DNA of 64,000 bases from assembly GCA_963825555.1 (NCBI GenBank), contig CAWGTZ010000007.1:1-64000 (forward strand), in the 5' to 3' direction. Below the pieces are notes generated by a model. It had not been told where the DNA came from, ran no database searches, and was given only the letters and a program-made list of their open reading frames with translations. Made by a program: the position numbers and the translations under genes. Positions 18,920 to 28,246 of this stretch are shown piece by piece (the first letter of the stretch is position 1; each line of letters starts with the position of its first letter). The DNA is from JAGVSR01 sp963825555 (GTDB lineage: Bacteria; Pseudomonadota; Alphaproteobacteria; Rhizobiales; Hyphomicrobiaceae).

Positions 18920-19618
18920 CCCGACGGAGCTCCGTGAGCAACAATGACAATTTTCTGCAAACGAATGTAGTCTCGCCGTGATTCCTTTCGCTTTCGGGTC
19001 AAGCGACATTTGGCTAGATCGGAGCTGCAAAATGCGACGTTGGAGTGGAGCCAATCTTGCCACTGCTGGTGCGGTGATCTCAGCCACGGTTCTGATCAGT
19101 CTGGCAGCGCACGCAGACGACTCGCCCCATGCCGACCTTTGGACGCGCCCGACGTTGCTTGAAGGCGCAGGCTCGCCAAAAGCGGAGCTGCGCGAACGTG
19201 GAGTCGCGGTCGATACGTGGGTTACCCAATTCTATCAAGGCGTTGTTGCAGGAGACGCGGAGAAGGATTGGCAGTACGGTAATAAAGCAGACGTGCGGGT
19301 CAATCTCGATGGCCAAAAGCTTGGTCTTTGGCCAGGTTTTTCCGTGAATTTTCACCAGGAATGGGTGTTTGGAGAAGACGTCAATTCACTCGACACGGGC
19401 GCCCTCATACCGGTAAATACCGCTCTCGCATGGCCGCGCGTGGGCGGGAGTGACAGCGACACCTCGCTCTATTTTAATCAGAAATTCGGTGACCGGCTCT
19501 CAGTCAGCGTTGGCAAGTTCAATTTGCTCGACACGGTCGCACTTTCTCCCATCAAGGGTGGGGGTGGATTGGATACGTACTGGAACATGGGACTTGGGAT
19601 TCCATTTACAGGTCTCAC
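18920..19618 (+). repeat. ~700-bp inverted repeat, partner at 59353-60050
   Basis: The upstream region and first ~195 codons of the porin at 19032 recur in inverted orientation at 59353-60050 (position sum about 78971). The shared sequence ends at GGTCTCACC, after which only this copy continues as porin. Confidence 0.85.
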
Positions 19619-20309
19619 CCCACCCTACATTCTCGGCTCAATTTCAAGCCTTAAGACGGATTGGGCGACCTATTCGCTAATGGTTTACGATCCTCGAAAT
19701 GCGCAGGATTCCGATGTCCTCAGGCATCCGTTCGCCGAAGGTGTCACGTTTCAGCCGGGCATTTCGGTGCCCACCCGTTTCTTCGACCTGCCAGGCTCTG
19801 TTGGCCTAAAGGTGGCATACAGCACGAAAGAAGGTTTCGATCTGTCCAGGATCCCCGAAGCTGCAGCACTGCCGCCGGAGTCCGAGGCCCAACTCACGCA
19901 ACAGGGCTCATGGAGCGTGGCCTGGAGCGGGGATCAATATATCTGGCAAGATGCGTCTAACCCTGAGATTGGGTGGGGCTTCTTTTACGAACTCGCAATC
20001 TCGGATGAAAACCCCAACCCCTTTAGCGGACACTATTATGTGGGAGTTGGAGGCAGCCATAAGTATTTGGGTCACGGGCTAGACCGCTGGGGCATCGGTT
20101 ATTTTGACTACCGTCTGAGCGGTGATTTGAAGGACGGCCTGGCGCAACTCGGCATCGACTTGCGTGGCGAGCGCGGCGTCGAGCTATTCTATAATGTTGG
20201 CATTACCCCATGGCTGAGACTGACCGCTGACCTGCAATGGATCGAACCTTTCAAACCTGATCGAGACGATGTCGTTTTAACCGGCCTTCGTTTGCAAACG
20301 CGGTTTTAA
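19032..20309 (+). CDS. Carbohydrate-selective porin (OprB-like), intact
   Basis: 425 residues. ATG 19032 has GGAGC 7 bases upstream and starts a signal peptide (MRRWSGANLATAGAVISATVLISLAAHA). The remainder is rich in alternating aromatic strands (VNFHQEWVFGEDVNSLDTGALIPVN, DTSLYFNQKFGDRLSVSVGKFNLLD, WSGDQYIWQ, RLQTRF with terminal Phe), typical of 16-strand OprB barrels in the outer membrane. It would admit sugars or similar small solutes. A second copy truncated by an IS lies at 59353-59939. The other porin of the window, at 49054-50283, is a distinct paralogue. Confidence 0.88.
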   Translation: MRRWSGANLATAGAVISATVLISLAAHADDSPHADLWTRPTLLEGAGSPKAELRERGVAVDTWVTQFYQGVVAGDAEKDWQYGNKADVRVNLDGQKLGLWPGFSVNFHQEWVFGEDVNSLDTGALIPVNTALAWPRVGGSDSDTSLYFNQKFGDRLSVSVGKFNLLDTVALSPIKGGGGLDTYWNMGLGIPFTGLTPPYILGSISSLKTDWATYSLMVYDPRNAQDSDVLRHPFAEGVTFQPGISVPTRFFDLPGSVGLKVAYSTKEGFDLSRIPEAAALPPESEAQLTQQGSWSVAWSGDQYIWQDASNPEIGWGFFYELAISDENPNPFSGHYYVGVGGSHKYLGHGLDRWGIGYFDYRLSGDLKDGLAQLGIDLRGERGVELFYNVGITPWLRLTADLQWIEPFKPDRDDVVLTGLRLQTRF

Positions 20310-20414
20310 TGGGTTGCGACCTGCTTCCGTAAAACTCATCCCGGCAGCGCGCGGTCGCCGGAAATTTCGCCTCTGGTTGCGTTCGCCGTTTGGCGCCCAA
20401 TCATAAGCACGGGG

Positions 20415-20790
20415 TTAGACCTCCTGTTTTAAGCCTTGAAGCGCTTGGGTCCAAATACCGTCGGGTAAAGGGTCAGGCCTGCGCGTATCGAGATCAAGAT
20501 GAACACCGAGTTGCCCCAAGCGTGCAAACAATTGATTGTCGTCCTGGTTATAGAGTTCATGGACAAACCAGAGTGATGTGCGTCCGACATGCACGACAGC
20601 GCTCTTGGACACCATGTACGTTCCGATCCCGGGCGGCATTTTAAAAAATCTCCAGCTGATACTCAGCCGTTGAAAAGCCTTTTCTCTTAGATCGCAGGTA
20701 CGAAGGGCTCATGCCGATTGCGTTTTGCGCCTGGATGTTGGCCGCCGTGAATTGTTCTATTATTGCGCCTAGTTCGTAACGGCCAGACCA
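20415..20790 (-). pseudogene. Hotdog-fold acyl-CoA thioesterase fragment, frameshifted
   Basis: The C-terminal frame (MPPGIGTYMVSKSAVVHVGRTSLWFVHELYNQDDNQLFARLGQLGVHLDLDTRRPDPLPDGIW, quoted in part: MPPGIGTYMVSKS...RTSLWFVHEL...GVHLDLDTRR) has a 4-hydroxybenzoyl-CoA-thioesterase-like pattern. The preceding segment (AIGMSPSYLRSKRKGFSTAEYQLEIF) continues it in another frame; the slip is at a run of six T at about 20639. The N-terminus is replaced by IS sequence. Confidence 0.6.
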
Positions 20791-20824
20791 GTCGGCCTGA
20801 TCCGGTCTCACGATCAACGCGCTT

Positions 20825-21026
20825 GACTGAAGCCAATGCGGATCTTCTCTTCGGCGGAATACTGCTTGCGGGTGGCGCGGCGAATGTCTCTGATAAGACG
20901 CTCGGACGGTGTCTCTGGCGGGCTGGATTTCTGTCTCATGCTCCACTCCTCAGGTGGTCACGATGAGCCCGAAATCCTCCGTTCTTCAAGCCGCTAGTTT
21001 AGTCTCATAGGTGTTGATGTCGGACA
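20825..21026 (-). mobile_element. Solo IS3-family end with 5' part of orfA
   Basis: From ATG 20939 the minus strand reads MRQKSSPPETPSERLIRDIRRATRKQYSAEEKIRI, plainly related to OrfA at 6881-7255, then breaks off. The outer end TGTCCGACATCA at 21026 resembles the IS3 inverted repeat at 5832. Only one end of the element remains. Confidence 0.75.
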
Positions 21027-21389
21027 GGGCGGTCTACGCAGACAACACTCCGGCCCGCCTCAGGTCCCAACAGTGGACTAATGGCCCGGTAATATGCACG
21101 GCTGGTCTATTATTGATTCCAGCATCGGTGTCGATCCTCTGAACATTCAGCGCGTGGTGCAGTATCGATTCCCCGCACCGCTTATCGATGTTCGCCCGTT
21201 GTGCCCATGTCGCGAGGGCTTGAGCTGCCTTTTCGTTGCTGAGCTCAGAGTTCGCTTCAAGGCCAAGATCCAAAATATACTAATGGGAAAACTGCCTCCG
21301 TTGATGCGGCTCAGTTGTTTTGGCCAGGAATCATGAAAAGGGTCATTAAAGGGCCGTTCCATGCGGTCGGCAGTTATCGGGGTGGTGCG

Positions 21390-22427
21390 ATGAAGGGTCG
21401 GGCATTCGAGCTTGCGGTGACGGCAGGTTTTGCTGTGGTATTTCAGGTTGGGGCTGCCTTCGCGCAGGATACAGGGCCTCTTCTTCCCCATCCCGGTGGA
21501 CAGGTGACCACGGCTTTCAGCAACCGGTTCGGGCCTGATGCCGAGAGCACAGTGACCTTCAGTGCCGTTAACCCTGAGATGCTGAAACTCAACTACTCAA
21601 GCACGCGCGGTCTGACGGTGTCGCGAAACATCCAGGCCGCGGACCGGCAAAACTCGAATGTCTACGTACTTGGCTATGCTCAGAACATGCCGCTCGTAAT
21701 CCCAGGCACGACTTCTCTGGGCCTATCGGGAGCCTCACTTCTGGAATTGCGCAACACGGGCAAGACGGCCATTTCGTTGGCTTTCGACGCGCAGCTCTCA
21801 AAAATCGACGGACAGCTGACCCTGGTAGAAAAGGACATCCGGGTTCCCATCATGATCGAGAACGAAGTCGTGCAGGTCCCGGCGCTGCGCGCGACCGGGT
21901 CTTTCGCATCCGGAAGCAAGACGGCGATCGGTGACTTCTATTTCCTCGATAACAAGAACAACCCGATGATGATCCAGAGCACCCTCCAGTTCAGCTGGGA
22001 GAAGCAGCTGCGGGCGGAGCGCATCGTGCGGGTGACGGCAGGCGCGTCCATGAAGTCAGCCATGGAGCAGTCGCTTAGCACGTTGAGGAAGTACGACGTC
22101 TATGGCCTGCATTTCGACTTTGACAAGGCGACGCTGCGCCCTGAGTTGGCGAAGCTCATCAAAGACATCGCGACGACTTTGAAGAACAATCCAACGTGGA
22201 CGTTGCAAATCAACGGGCACACCGATTCTATTGGTGACGCGGGCTATAATCAAAAACTTTCATCGGAGCGTGCGGCCTCCGTGGGAGCAGCTTTGATCCA
22301 GCTGGGTGTCGAGGCAAACCGCTTCATGACTGGTGGCTTCGGTGAGACGCAGCCGAAGGGTGACAATGCCACGCTCGATGGTCGCGCCCTTAACCGACGC
22401 GTCGAGCTGCTGCGGACTGATCGATAG
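21390..22427 (+). CDS. OmpA-family outer-membrane/peptidoglycan-associated protein
   Basis: 345 residues from ATG 21390, which starts a normal signal peptide (MKGRAFELAVTAGFAVVFQVGAAFA); ATG 21333 with AGGA upstream is an alternative adding 19 residues. The C-terminal ~105 residues are an OmpA peptidoglycan-binding domain: VYGLHFDFDKATLRPE, INGHTDSIGD, NQKLSSERAASV, and GFGETQPKGDNATLDGRALNRRVEL. The N-terminal 230 residues are not a recognised barrel. It heads a run of envelope genes on the plus strand and probably anchors the outer membrane to the wall. Confidence 0.9.
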   Translation: MKGRAFELAVTAGFAVVFQVGAAFAQDTGPLLPHPGGQVTTAFSNRFGPDAESTVTFSAVNPEMLKLNYSSTRGLTVSRNIQAADRQNSNVYVLGYAQNMPLVIPGTTSLGLSGASLLELRNTGKTAISLAFDAQLSKIDGQLTLVEKDIRVPIMIENEVVQVPALRATGSFASGSKTAIGDFYFLDNKNNPMMIQSTLQFSWEKQLRAERIVRVTAGASMKSAMEQSLSTLRKYDVYGLHFDFDKATLRPELAKLIKDIATTLKNNPTWTLQINGHTDSIGDAGYNQKLSSERAASVGAALIQLGVEANRFMTGGFGETQPKGDNATLDGRALNRRVELLRTDR

Positions 22428-22471
22428 CCTCCCACAATATCGGCTTTCGCGATCACAAAAGGTACCAATCC

Positions 22472-22915
22472 ATGAAAACTTTGTTCGACAAGCTATCCTC
22501 GGCCAGCCTTCTTATCGCGGTGTCTGCCGTGCTCATGAGTTCGGCTCCATCGCACGCAGGGTCTGGGGCTGTTCGAATTGAATTCTATAAGGCCGGCTTC
22601 ATCGTCGGGGTCAGCGGCGGCAAAGGAACGCTGACGTACGGCGGCAAGACGTACAACCTCGGGATTGGTGGCGTGAGCCTAGGGGCCACGATTGGAGCGT
22701 CTAAGGCTGAACTCATCGGCGAAGCTGAGAACCTCAGCAAGCCGTCCGACATTGAGGGCACCTATACCGCCGTACAGGCCGGAGTTGCCGCGGCCGGCGG
22801 CTCCAAGACGGCGCAGCTTAAGAATTCAAAGGGTGTCGTTCTCAAACTGCGCGGCAAACAGGTTGGCCTCGAGTTCTCGCTCGACCTCAGCGGCATGCAG
22901 ATCTCTCTCAAATGA
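22472..22915 (+). CDS. EipA-like (DUF1134-type) periplasmic protein
   Basis: 147 residues with a signal peptide (to SAPSHA). The body is glycine-rich with GGKGTLTYGGKTYNLGIGGVSLG, SKAELIGEAENLSKPSDIEGTYTAV and KNSKGVVLKLRGKQVGLEFSLDLSGMQISL, closely following the layout of EipA/DUF1134 proteins, which are envelope-integrity factors in alphaproteobacteria. It lies 45 bases after the OmpA gene. The family call is by pattern recall. Confidence 0.7.
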   Translation: MKTLFDKLSSASLLIAVSAVLMSSAPSHAGSGAVRIEFYKAGFIVGVSGGKGTLTYGGKTYNLGIGGVSLGATIGASKAELIGEAENLSKPSDIEGTYTAVQAGVAAAGGSKTAQLKNSKGVVLKLRGKQVGLEFSLDLSGMQISLK

Positions 22916-22987
22916 TCCGGAGGCCGCGGCCAAATTGATCGGACTGAGCGCCTGTGTGAGCGGGCGTCCTTTGGGAGGGGGGGGCAC

Positions 22988-24427
22988 ATGGTGACGCGAT
23001 TTGCTTGGGCGGTCTGTCTGGTTGGGCTTTTGGCGTTGTCGGGCCCTCCCGCGTCGGCCATCGAGAGCGGAGCGCCCTTTCGCGATGCCACGGCCTCGGT
23101 GCAACTCGGTGACTTCGACAAGATGGTCGAGCGGCGCCGCATTCGCGTGCTTGTTCCGTACAGCAAAATGGCATTCTTTGTCGACGGCGATACGCTCCAC
23201 GGCATCGCCGTCGATCTGCTGCGTGATTTTGAAAAGCAGCTCAATGCAAGGATCAAAGACAAGTCGAAGCGCATTTTCGTCTTCATGGTGCCAACGCCGC
23301 GCGATCGCCTCTTGGACGATCTCCTTTCCGGCAAAGGCGACATCGTGGCGGCGAACCTCACGATCACCCCTGAGAGGCAGGAGCAGGTTGCCTTCGCCGA
23401 TCCCTTGCTCACGGGTGTGCGGGAGCTTGTCGTGACAGCCTCGGGCGCAGGCGATCTCACCAGGATCGAGGACCTTTCCGGACGGTCGATTACCGTTCGC
23501 CGCTTGAGCAGCTACTTTGCGAGCCTTGAGAAAGCGAATGCTGTGTTGAAGGATAAAGGTCTCGCACCGATCCTCATAAAGGAAGCGGATCCGCGGCTGG
23601 AGGATGAAGACATTTTGGAGATGGTCGAAGCCGAGCTGGTGCCCGCGACCGTTGTCGATAGCCACAAATTGGAACTCTGGAAAAAGGTCTATACCAACAT
23701 CAAAGCGCATGAGGGTGTTCCCCTGCGTGACAATGGTCAGATCGCGTGGGCCTTCCGCAAAGACAGCCCCAAACTCGCGGAGGTCGTTAATCGCTTCATC
23801 GCGGAGTCCAAGAAGGGAACGGAACGCGGGAACATTCTCTATTCTGAGTATTTGAAGAGCGACAATTGGCTGAAGAAAGCGAACAGCCCGGAGAACCTAT
23901 CGAGATTGAACGGGCTGCACTCGCTCTTCCGCAAGTATGGAGAGATCTACAATATCGACCCCTTCCTCATGGCGGCCATTGCTTTTCAGGAGTCAAGGTT
24001 TGATCAGAAGCTCGTCATGAGAACAGGCGCCACGGGGATCATGCAGATGATGCCGGCAACGGCCCGGGATCCGAATGTCGATCTGCCGAACATCGAGAAC
24101 CTCGAGACAAATGTTCACGCCTTCGCGAAATATTTCCGCTTCATGCGGAAGCGGTATGTGAACCAAGAGGGGATCTCTGATTTTGATCGCATTATGTTAC
24201 TTCTCGCCTCCTACAACGCGGGTCCTGAGCGCTTGAAAAAACTCAGGGCAAAGGCTGCGGAACCCAACATCTGGCACGAGAATGTTGAATGGGTCGTCTG
24301 GAAGTCGGTCGGACTGGAGACTGTGCAATACGTCCGAAACGTGCATCGCTACTACATCGCATTCAAGGATATGGCGGAAGCGAATGCCGTGCGGCGGGGG
24401 CTGATATCAGAAGCAACGGGTAAGTGA
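22988..24427 (+). CDS. mltF: MltF-like membrane-associated lytic transglycosylase
   Basis: 479 residues. A signal peptide (to PPASA) is followed by a periplasmic solute-binding-type domain (about 45-290: RRRIRVLVPYSKMAFFVDG, GDIVAANLTITPERQEQVAFADP) and a SLT goose-lysozyme-like catalytic domain (about 305-450: NIDPFLMAAIAFQESRFDQ with the catalytic Glu in QESRF, GATGIMQMMPATA, LLASYNAGPERLKKL). This is the MltF domain order. It would cleave glycan strands of peptidoglycan. It is 7 bases from the next gene, so probably co-transcribed. Confidence 0.9.
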   Translation: MVTRFAWAVCLVGLLALSGPPASAIESGAPFRDATASVQLGDFDKMVERRRIRVLVPYSKMAFFVDGDTLHGIAVDLLRDFEKQLNARIKDKSKRIFVFMVPTPRDRLLDDLLSGKGDIVAANLTITPERQEQVAFADPLLTGVRELVVTASGAGDLTRIEDLSGRSITVRRLSSYFASLEKANAVLKDKGLAPILIKEADPRLEDEDILEMVEAELVPATVVDSHKLELWKKVYTNIKAHEGVPLRDNGQIAWAFRKDSPKLAEVVNRFIAESKKGTERGNILYSEYLKSDNWLKKANSPENLSRLNGLHSLFRKYGEIYNIDPFLMAAIAFQESRFDQKLVMRTGATGIMQMMPATARDPNVDLPNIENLETNVHAFAKYFRFMRKRYVNQEGISDFDRIMLLLASYNAGPERLKKLRAKAAEPNIWHENVEWVVWKSVGLETVQYVRNVHRYYIAFKDMAEANAVRRGLISEATGK

Positions 24428-24434
24428 GACGGAT

Positions 24435-26696
24435 ATGATGAGTATGACGATTGCTTCAAGCCTTCACATGGCCACTCGGTCTGTCGGCGCAGCGCTGCTT
24501 CTGACGGCCATGGGCGCTCCCTGGATGGCTCCGTCGGCGCGAAGTGCCGACGTTGAGCCTCTGCGGATGGGGGTAAAGAAGATTGTCGAGGACCTGACCA
24601 ATGGCTGCCGTGGGGACTTCAAGTCCTACTGCTCTTCAGTCACGCCCGGGGAGGGTCGTCTCGCCTTTTGTTTGGTGGCACATGCTGACAAGCGAAGCCC
24701 GCAGTGCGAATCCGCCCTGTCGGTGGCGCGACGTGAGGCCGAAACGCTCATGAAGCAGTACGTCGAGTCCTGTGAGGCTGACATCGCCTTCCTGTGCTCC
24801 GGAACCCAACCGGGAGAAGGTCGTATCGCACAGTGCCTGCTCGATCACCGGGCGTCGTTGAGCCAGACCTGTGGCGAGGTGGCCGATATCGTCGAGATGA
24901 TTATCTTTCCGGCTAGCAATCCAGAAGCGGCTGGGACGTCGACAGCGGCAATCCCAAGTTCAGTGGAAAGCAGCGCGCCGGCTAAGGAAGCCGGTGCCCT
25001 TTCGGGTGCGGAGATCATCAATGCGCTCGACACGAAGGTCGCGGGCATTATCGACAAGGGCAAACAGGGCTGCGCAGCGGACCTCGAAAAATACTGTTCG
25101 ACGGTCACCCCTGGCGAAGGTCGGCTGGCGTTCTGCTTGACGGCTCATGCCGACAAACGCACTCCGGCGTGCGAGAGCGCGCTCGCCGTCGCCCGCAGTG
25201 AAGCGGAGACTCTGATCAACGAGGTCGACCAGTCGATCAAGGCCTGTTCACCTGACATTGCCGCGCTTTGTGCCGGGACGCCCCCGGGCGATGGACGGAT
25301 TGCACAGTGTCTGCTGGAGCAGCGGGATGCGCTCAGTTCGTCCTGCGGTCAGGTTCTCGACAAACTCGGCAACGTGATCTTCCCGCCGCGCAATCAGGCC
25401 ATTGCCTCCAGTGCGGGACTGGCCGAGACGACGCCGGAAGCCCAGCCGAAGGAGGCCAGCGCCCCATCCGCCGTGGATATCATCGCGGCTCTGGACACCA
25501 AAGTCGCGGGCATTATTGAAAAGGGCAAGCAGGGCTGCGCGGCGGACCTGGAAACCTACTGTTCGTCGGTCACCCCTGGGGAAGGCCGGCTGGCGTTCTG
25601 TCTGACCGCGCATGCCGACAAGCGGACTCCGGCTTGCGAGAGCGCTCTTGCTGTCGCCCGGAACGAGGCGGAGACGCTCATCAGCGAGGTCGATCGGTCG
25701 ATTCAAGCCTGTGTTCCAGACATCTCGTCGCTCTGCGCGGGCACGCAACCGGGCGATGGGCGGATCGCGCAATGTCTACTGGAGCAGCGCGAAAGGCTGA
25801 GTTCCAGATGCGGTGAGGTTCTCGACAAGCTCGACAAGGTGATCTTCCCACCACGCAACAAAGCTGCCGATGCGAGCCCGGCGCCGGGAGCGACATCTCC
25901 TGAAAGCATTAAGGAGGCTACTCAGGAGAGACCAGACGCGGCCGGCGAGATGTCCGTAGCGCTTGTGGCGCTCGATGCGAAGGTGCAAGGCATCGTCGAA
26001 AAGGGCAAGCAAGGCTGTGCGGCGGACCTGGAAACCTACTGTTCGTCGGTAAAGCCGGGCGAGGGTCGACTTGCGTTCTGTCTGACAGCGCACGCCGACA
26101 AGCGCTCTCTGGCCTGCGAGAGCGCACTTGGCGTTGCGCGCAGCGAGGCCGAGATGCTGATCACTGAGGTGAACCAGTCGATAGAGGCTTGTTCCCCCGA
26201 CGTCGCGGCGCTTTGCTCGGGCACCGAGCCGGGGGAAGGTCGGATAGCCCAGTGTCTCGCGGATCAGAGGGACATGCTCACCGAAGCCTGCGGTCAGGTC
26301 GTCGACGTGGTCGGCAAAGTTGTCTTCGCGCCGAGGAACCAGCCGGCTGTCGGACAGGCACCCGTCAATAGCAATGCTCAAATCACAACCGGTGCGGTCA
26401 ATCCGGTGCCGGCCGCAGGTGAAAAGGCGTGCCGTAATGTCGAGGTCAGCGTGACGGACTGGGGCCAGGACGCTACCAAGCAGGATGCACGCAAGCTCCT
26501 TAAGAAACAGGTCGGCGCATTCGTCGCGAAGCGCGGGCTCGAAGACTATACGGCGGGCAGCGGTGCGGTGGCTTGTTCGGCCGATGTCAATCTACTCGTG
26601 GCCGGCTACTATACGTGCAAAGCCAAGACTCAGGTGTGCTGGTCTGCGGAAGCTGAGCAAGAAGCAGTCATGAAAAAGGAGCAGGGCCCCCCATAG
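24435..26696 (+). CDS. Exported four-unit cysteine-rich (GLG1-type) repeat protein
   Basis: 753 residues; N-terminal signal (to ARSA). Four near-identical units begin near residues 58, 211, 366 and 526. Each holds eight cysteines in two GLG1-type repeats: GCxADLExYCSxVTPGEGRLAFC..HADKR..CESAL, then CxPDIxxLCxGTxPGxGRIAQCL..QRxxLxxxCG. Spacers are Ala/Pro/Ser-rich. The last ~95 residues (KACRNVEVSVTDWGQDATKQDARKLL...CKAKTQVCW) are a different domain. Cys-rich GLG1 repeats are known from eukaryotic Golgi protein 1 and scattered bacterial secreted proteins of unknown function. Disulfides point to a periplasmic or surface location. High unit identity suggests recent tandem duplication. Confidence 0.85.
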   Translation: MMSMTIASSLHMATRSVGAALLLTAMGAPWMAPSARSADVEPLRMGVKKIVEDLTNGCRGDFKSYCSSVTPGEGRLAFCLVAHADKRSPQCESALSVARREAETLMKQYVESCEADIAFLCSGTQPGEGRIAQCLLDHRASLSQTCGEVADIVEMIIFPASNPEAAGTSTAAIPSSVESSAPAKEAGALSGAEIINALDTKVAGIIDKGKQGCAADLEKYCSTVTPGEGRLAFCLTAHADKRTPACESALAVARSEAETLINEVDQSIKACSPDIAALCAGTPPGDGRIAQCLLEQRDALSSSCGQVLDKLGNVIFPPRNQAIASSAGLAETTPEAQPKEASAPSAVDIIAALDTKVAGIIEKGKQGCAADLETYCSSVTPGEGRLAFCLTAHADKRTPACESALAVARNEAETLISEVDRSIQACVPDISSLCAGTQPGDGRIAQCLLEQRERLSSRCGEVLDKLDKVIFPPRNKAADASPAPGATSPESIKEATQERPDAAGEMSVALVALDAKVQGIVEKGKQGCAADLETYCSSVKPGEGRLAFCLTAHADKRSLACESALGVARSEAEMLITEVNQSIEACSPDVAALCSGTEPGEGRIAQCLADQRDMLTEACGQVVDVVGKVVFAPRNQPAVGQAPVNSNAQITTGAVNPVPAAGEKACRNVEVSVTDWGQDATKQDARKLLKKQVGAFVAKRGLEDYTAGSGAVACSADVNLLVAGYYTCKAKTQVCWSAEAEQEAVMKKEQGPP

Positions 26697-26958
26697 TTCC
26701 TAGACTGTGGTCATTCTCGCGAATTGTCGCGGGAAAGCAAACTCACCCAAATCTAGCTCGACGATCGGTTACGTTCAGCGACAGCAATGCGGACGAGCGT
26801 GGCAATTAATAAATTATCCCCCATGCTCTACCAATGCCGCGAAGATCTAGCTGCTTGCGCGAACGAACCTCGCCTTTTAGAGTTTCACATTATGCGCACG
26901 GGCAGTGCCTCGTGCGGACATTTGGCATAGAAAGTTAGTGTGGGGATACATCGCCTTG

Positions 26959-27282
26959 ATGAATGGATGGCGTGGCCTGGTGATCTTTGTCGGGACACTC
27001 GGCGGAGGTCTGGTGCATTCCGAACCGTCGCTTGCCCAAGCCGCCTACTGTGAGAGCTATGCTAGAGACTATGCAGCGCATGCGTCGCGCGGCGGGGCAC
27101 TCGGGGGGGCTGCTCGTGGCGGAATTGGTGGCGCTATTGTCGGCGGTATCATCGACGGCGGCAAGGGCGCAGGGCGAGGCGCAGGCATTGGTGCGATCGT
27201 GGGAGGAGTGACGCGGGGCGTTCAGAGTTCAGCGGTCTATGATGAAGCGTTTCGCGACTGCATGCGTCGTCAGGGGAAATAA
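26959..27282 (+). CDS. Glycine-zipper exported protein
   Basis: 107 residues from ATG 26959, which starts a signal peptide ending at PSLA. The middle (about 46-88) is a glycine zipper (GGALGGAARGGIGGAIVGGIIDGG and GAGIGAIVGGVTRG) followed by YDEAFRDCMRRQG. Such proteins insert in or span the outer membrane; no specific function is known. The stop precedes the HdeA-like ATG by one base, so the two are co-translated. Confidence 0.75.
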   Translation: MNGWRGLVIFVGTLGGGLVHSEPSLAQAAYCESYARDYAAHASRGGALGGAARGGIGGAIVGGIIDGGKGAGRGAGIGAIVGGVTRGVQSSAVYDEAFRDCMRRQGK

Positions 27283-27283
27283 G

Positions 27284-27583
27284 ATGTCGAATAAGTCCAC
27301 TATGCTTGTCACCCTGCTTGCAGGGCTTTTTATGACTGGGAGCGCTTTCGCTACGGAGAGCTCCGATGTTAAGCTTGGCGATCTAGACTGTCGCGCTCTT
27401 CTCACAATGAACGGCGATGATGAGCGCTCAACCGTCCTTTTCCTGCACGGTTATGCAAGCGGTAAGGCCGGCGCTACCACAGTCAGCATTTCCTCACTTA
27501 CTGAGGCAACGGACAAGATCAGAAACCATTGCGTCGATAACCCGGCTGACAAGCTATTGGATGTGTTCTCCAACATCAAATAA
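27284..27583 (+). CDS. HdeA/HdeB-family acid-stress chaperone-like protein
   Basis: 99 residues: signal peptide (to AFAT), then LGDLDCRALLTMNGDDERSTVLFLHGYASGK and KIRNHCVDNPADKLLDVF. The two cysteines (DCRALL and NHC) correspond to the conserved HdeA disulfide. HdeA-type proteins are periplasmic chaperones that unfold at low pH. It directly follows the glycine-zipper gene. Confidence 0.85.
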   Translation: MSNKSTMLVTLLAGLFMTGSAFATESSDVKLGDLDCRALLTMNGDDERSTVLFLHGYASGKAGATTVSISSLTEATDKIRNHCVDNPADKLLDVFSNIK

Positions 27584-27601
27584 CTGACCTGTAAGACACA
27601 G

Positions 27602-28030
27602 CTGCTTGTCTTTAGCCTCTCCGCCGGGGCCAGAGACACCTGCCGGCAGCGACCTGCGGAGATGATTGCCCCACGTGACGTCGGCGAGCCGATCATGGCG
27701 GTCATCTCGATCCAAACTCAGCACGTTTCCTTTTATGATGCCGACGGCTGGATGCTGCGCGCGCCGGTATCCACGGGAATGAAAGGGAGGGAGACGCCAG
27801 CCGGTGTCTTCACCATTCTCGAAAAGAGAGCGGACCACCGCTCGAACTTGTATGACGATGCCGAGATGCCGCACATGCAGCGCCTCACCTGGAACGGCAT
27901 CGCGATGCATGGGGCGGTAGCTTGCCGGGCCGTCCGGCTTCGAAGGGGTCCGGGCGCCTGTCGCGCCCGGTCCAGAAAACATTGCCCGAAGGTGTGACAG
28001 GCGGCACCATAGGCAATACTCACTACTAAC
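27602..28030 (+). pseudogene. L,D-transpeptidase (YkuD), frameshifted and active site lost
   Basis: PIMAVISIQTQHVSFYDADGWML, APVSTGMKGRETPAGVFTIL and PHMQRLTWNGIAMHG are classic YkuD text. At about 27912 the frame slips; the next frame resumes with GSLPGRPASKGSGRLSRP, where the family has GxLPGxPASHGCxRLP. The catalytic His and Cys are therefore replaced by Lys and Ser. The 5' end and signal peptide are also missing. Confidence 0.8.
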
Positions 28031-28246
28031 TTTACGCTATCTGGCGAACTGTCGGGTCTCATCCAATACCGGATAAGGGAGGTGTAGCAGCCTGCTCGCG
28101 GGTTTGTTTAGGGCGACCCTCCTGCTCCGTCCGCTCGTTTCAGTCGCTGAGAAACGATGTATAGGGATTGCGCCGCTCGAGGCATTCGACTTTGTGACGC
28201 GTATGAGCATAGATTGTCGACTTGGTGAGAATGGTTTGGGTTGGCG

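Noticed and set aside
21034..21273. 79-codon minus-strand frame upstream of the OmpA gene
   Set aside because: No recognisable features or ribosome site, and adjacent to an IS remnant; could not be supported.
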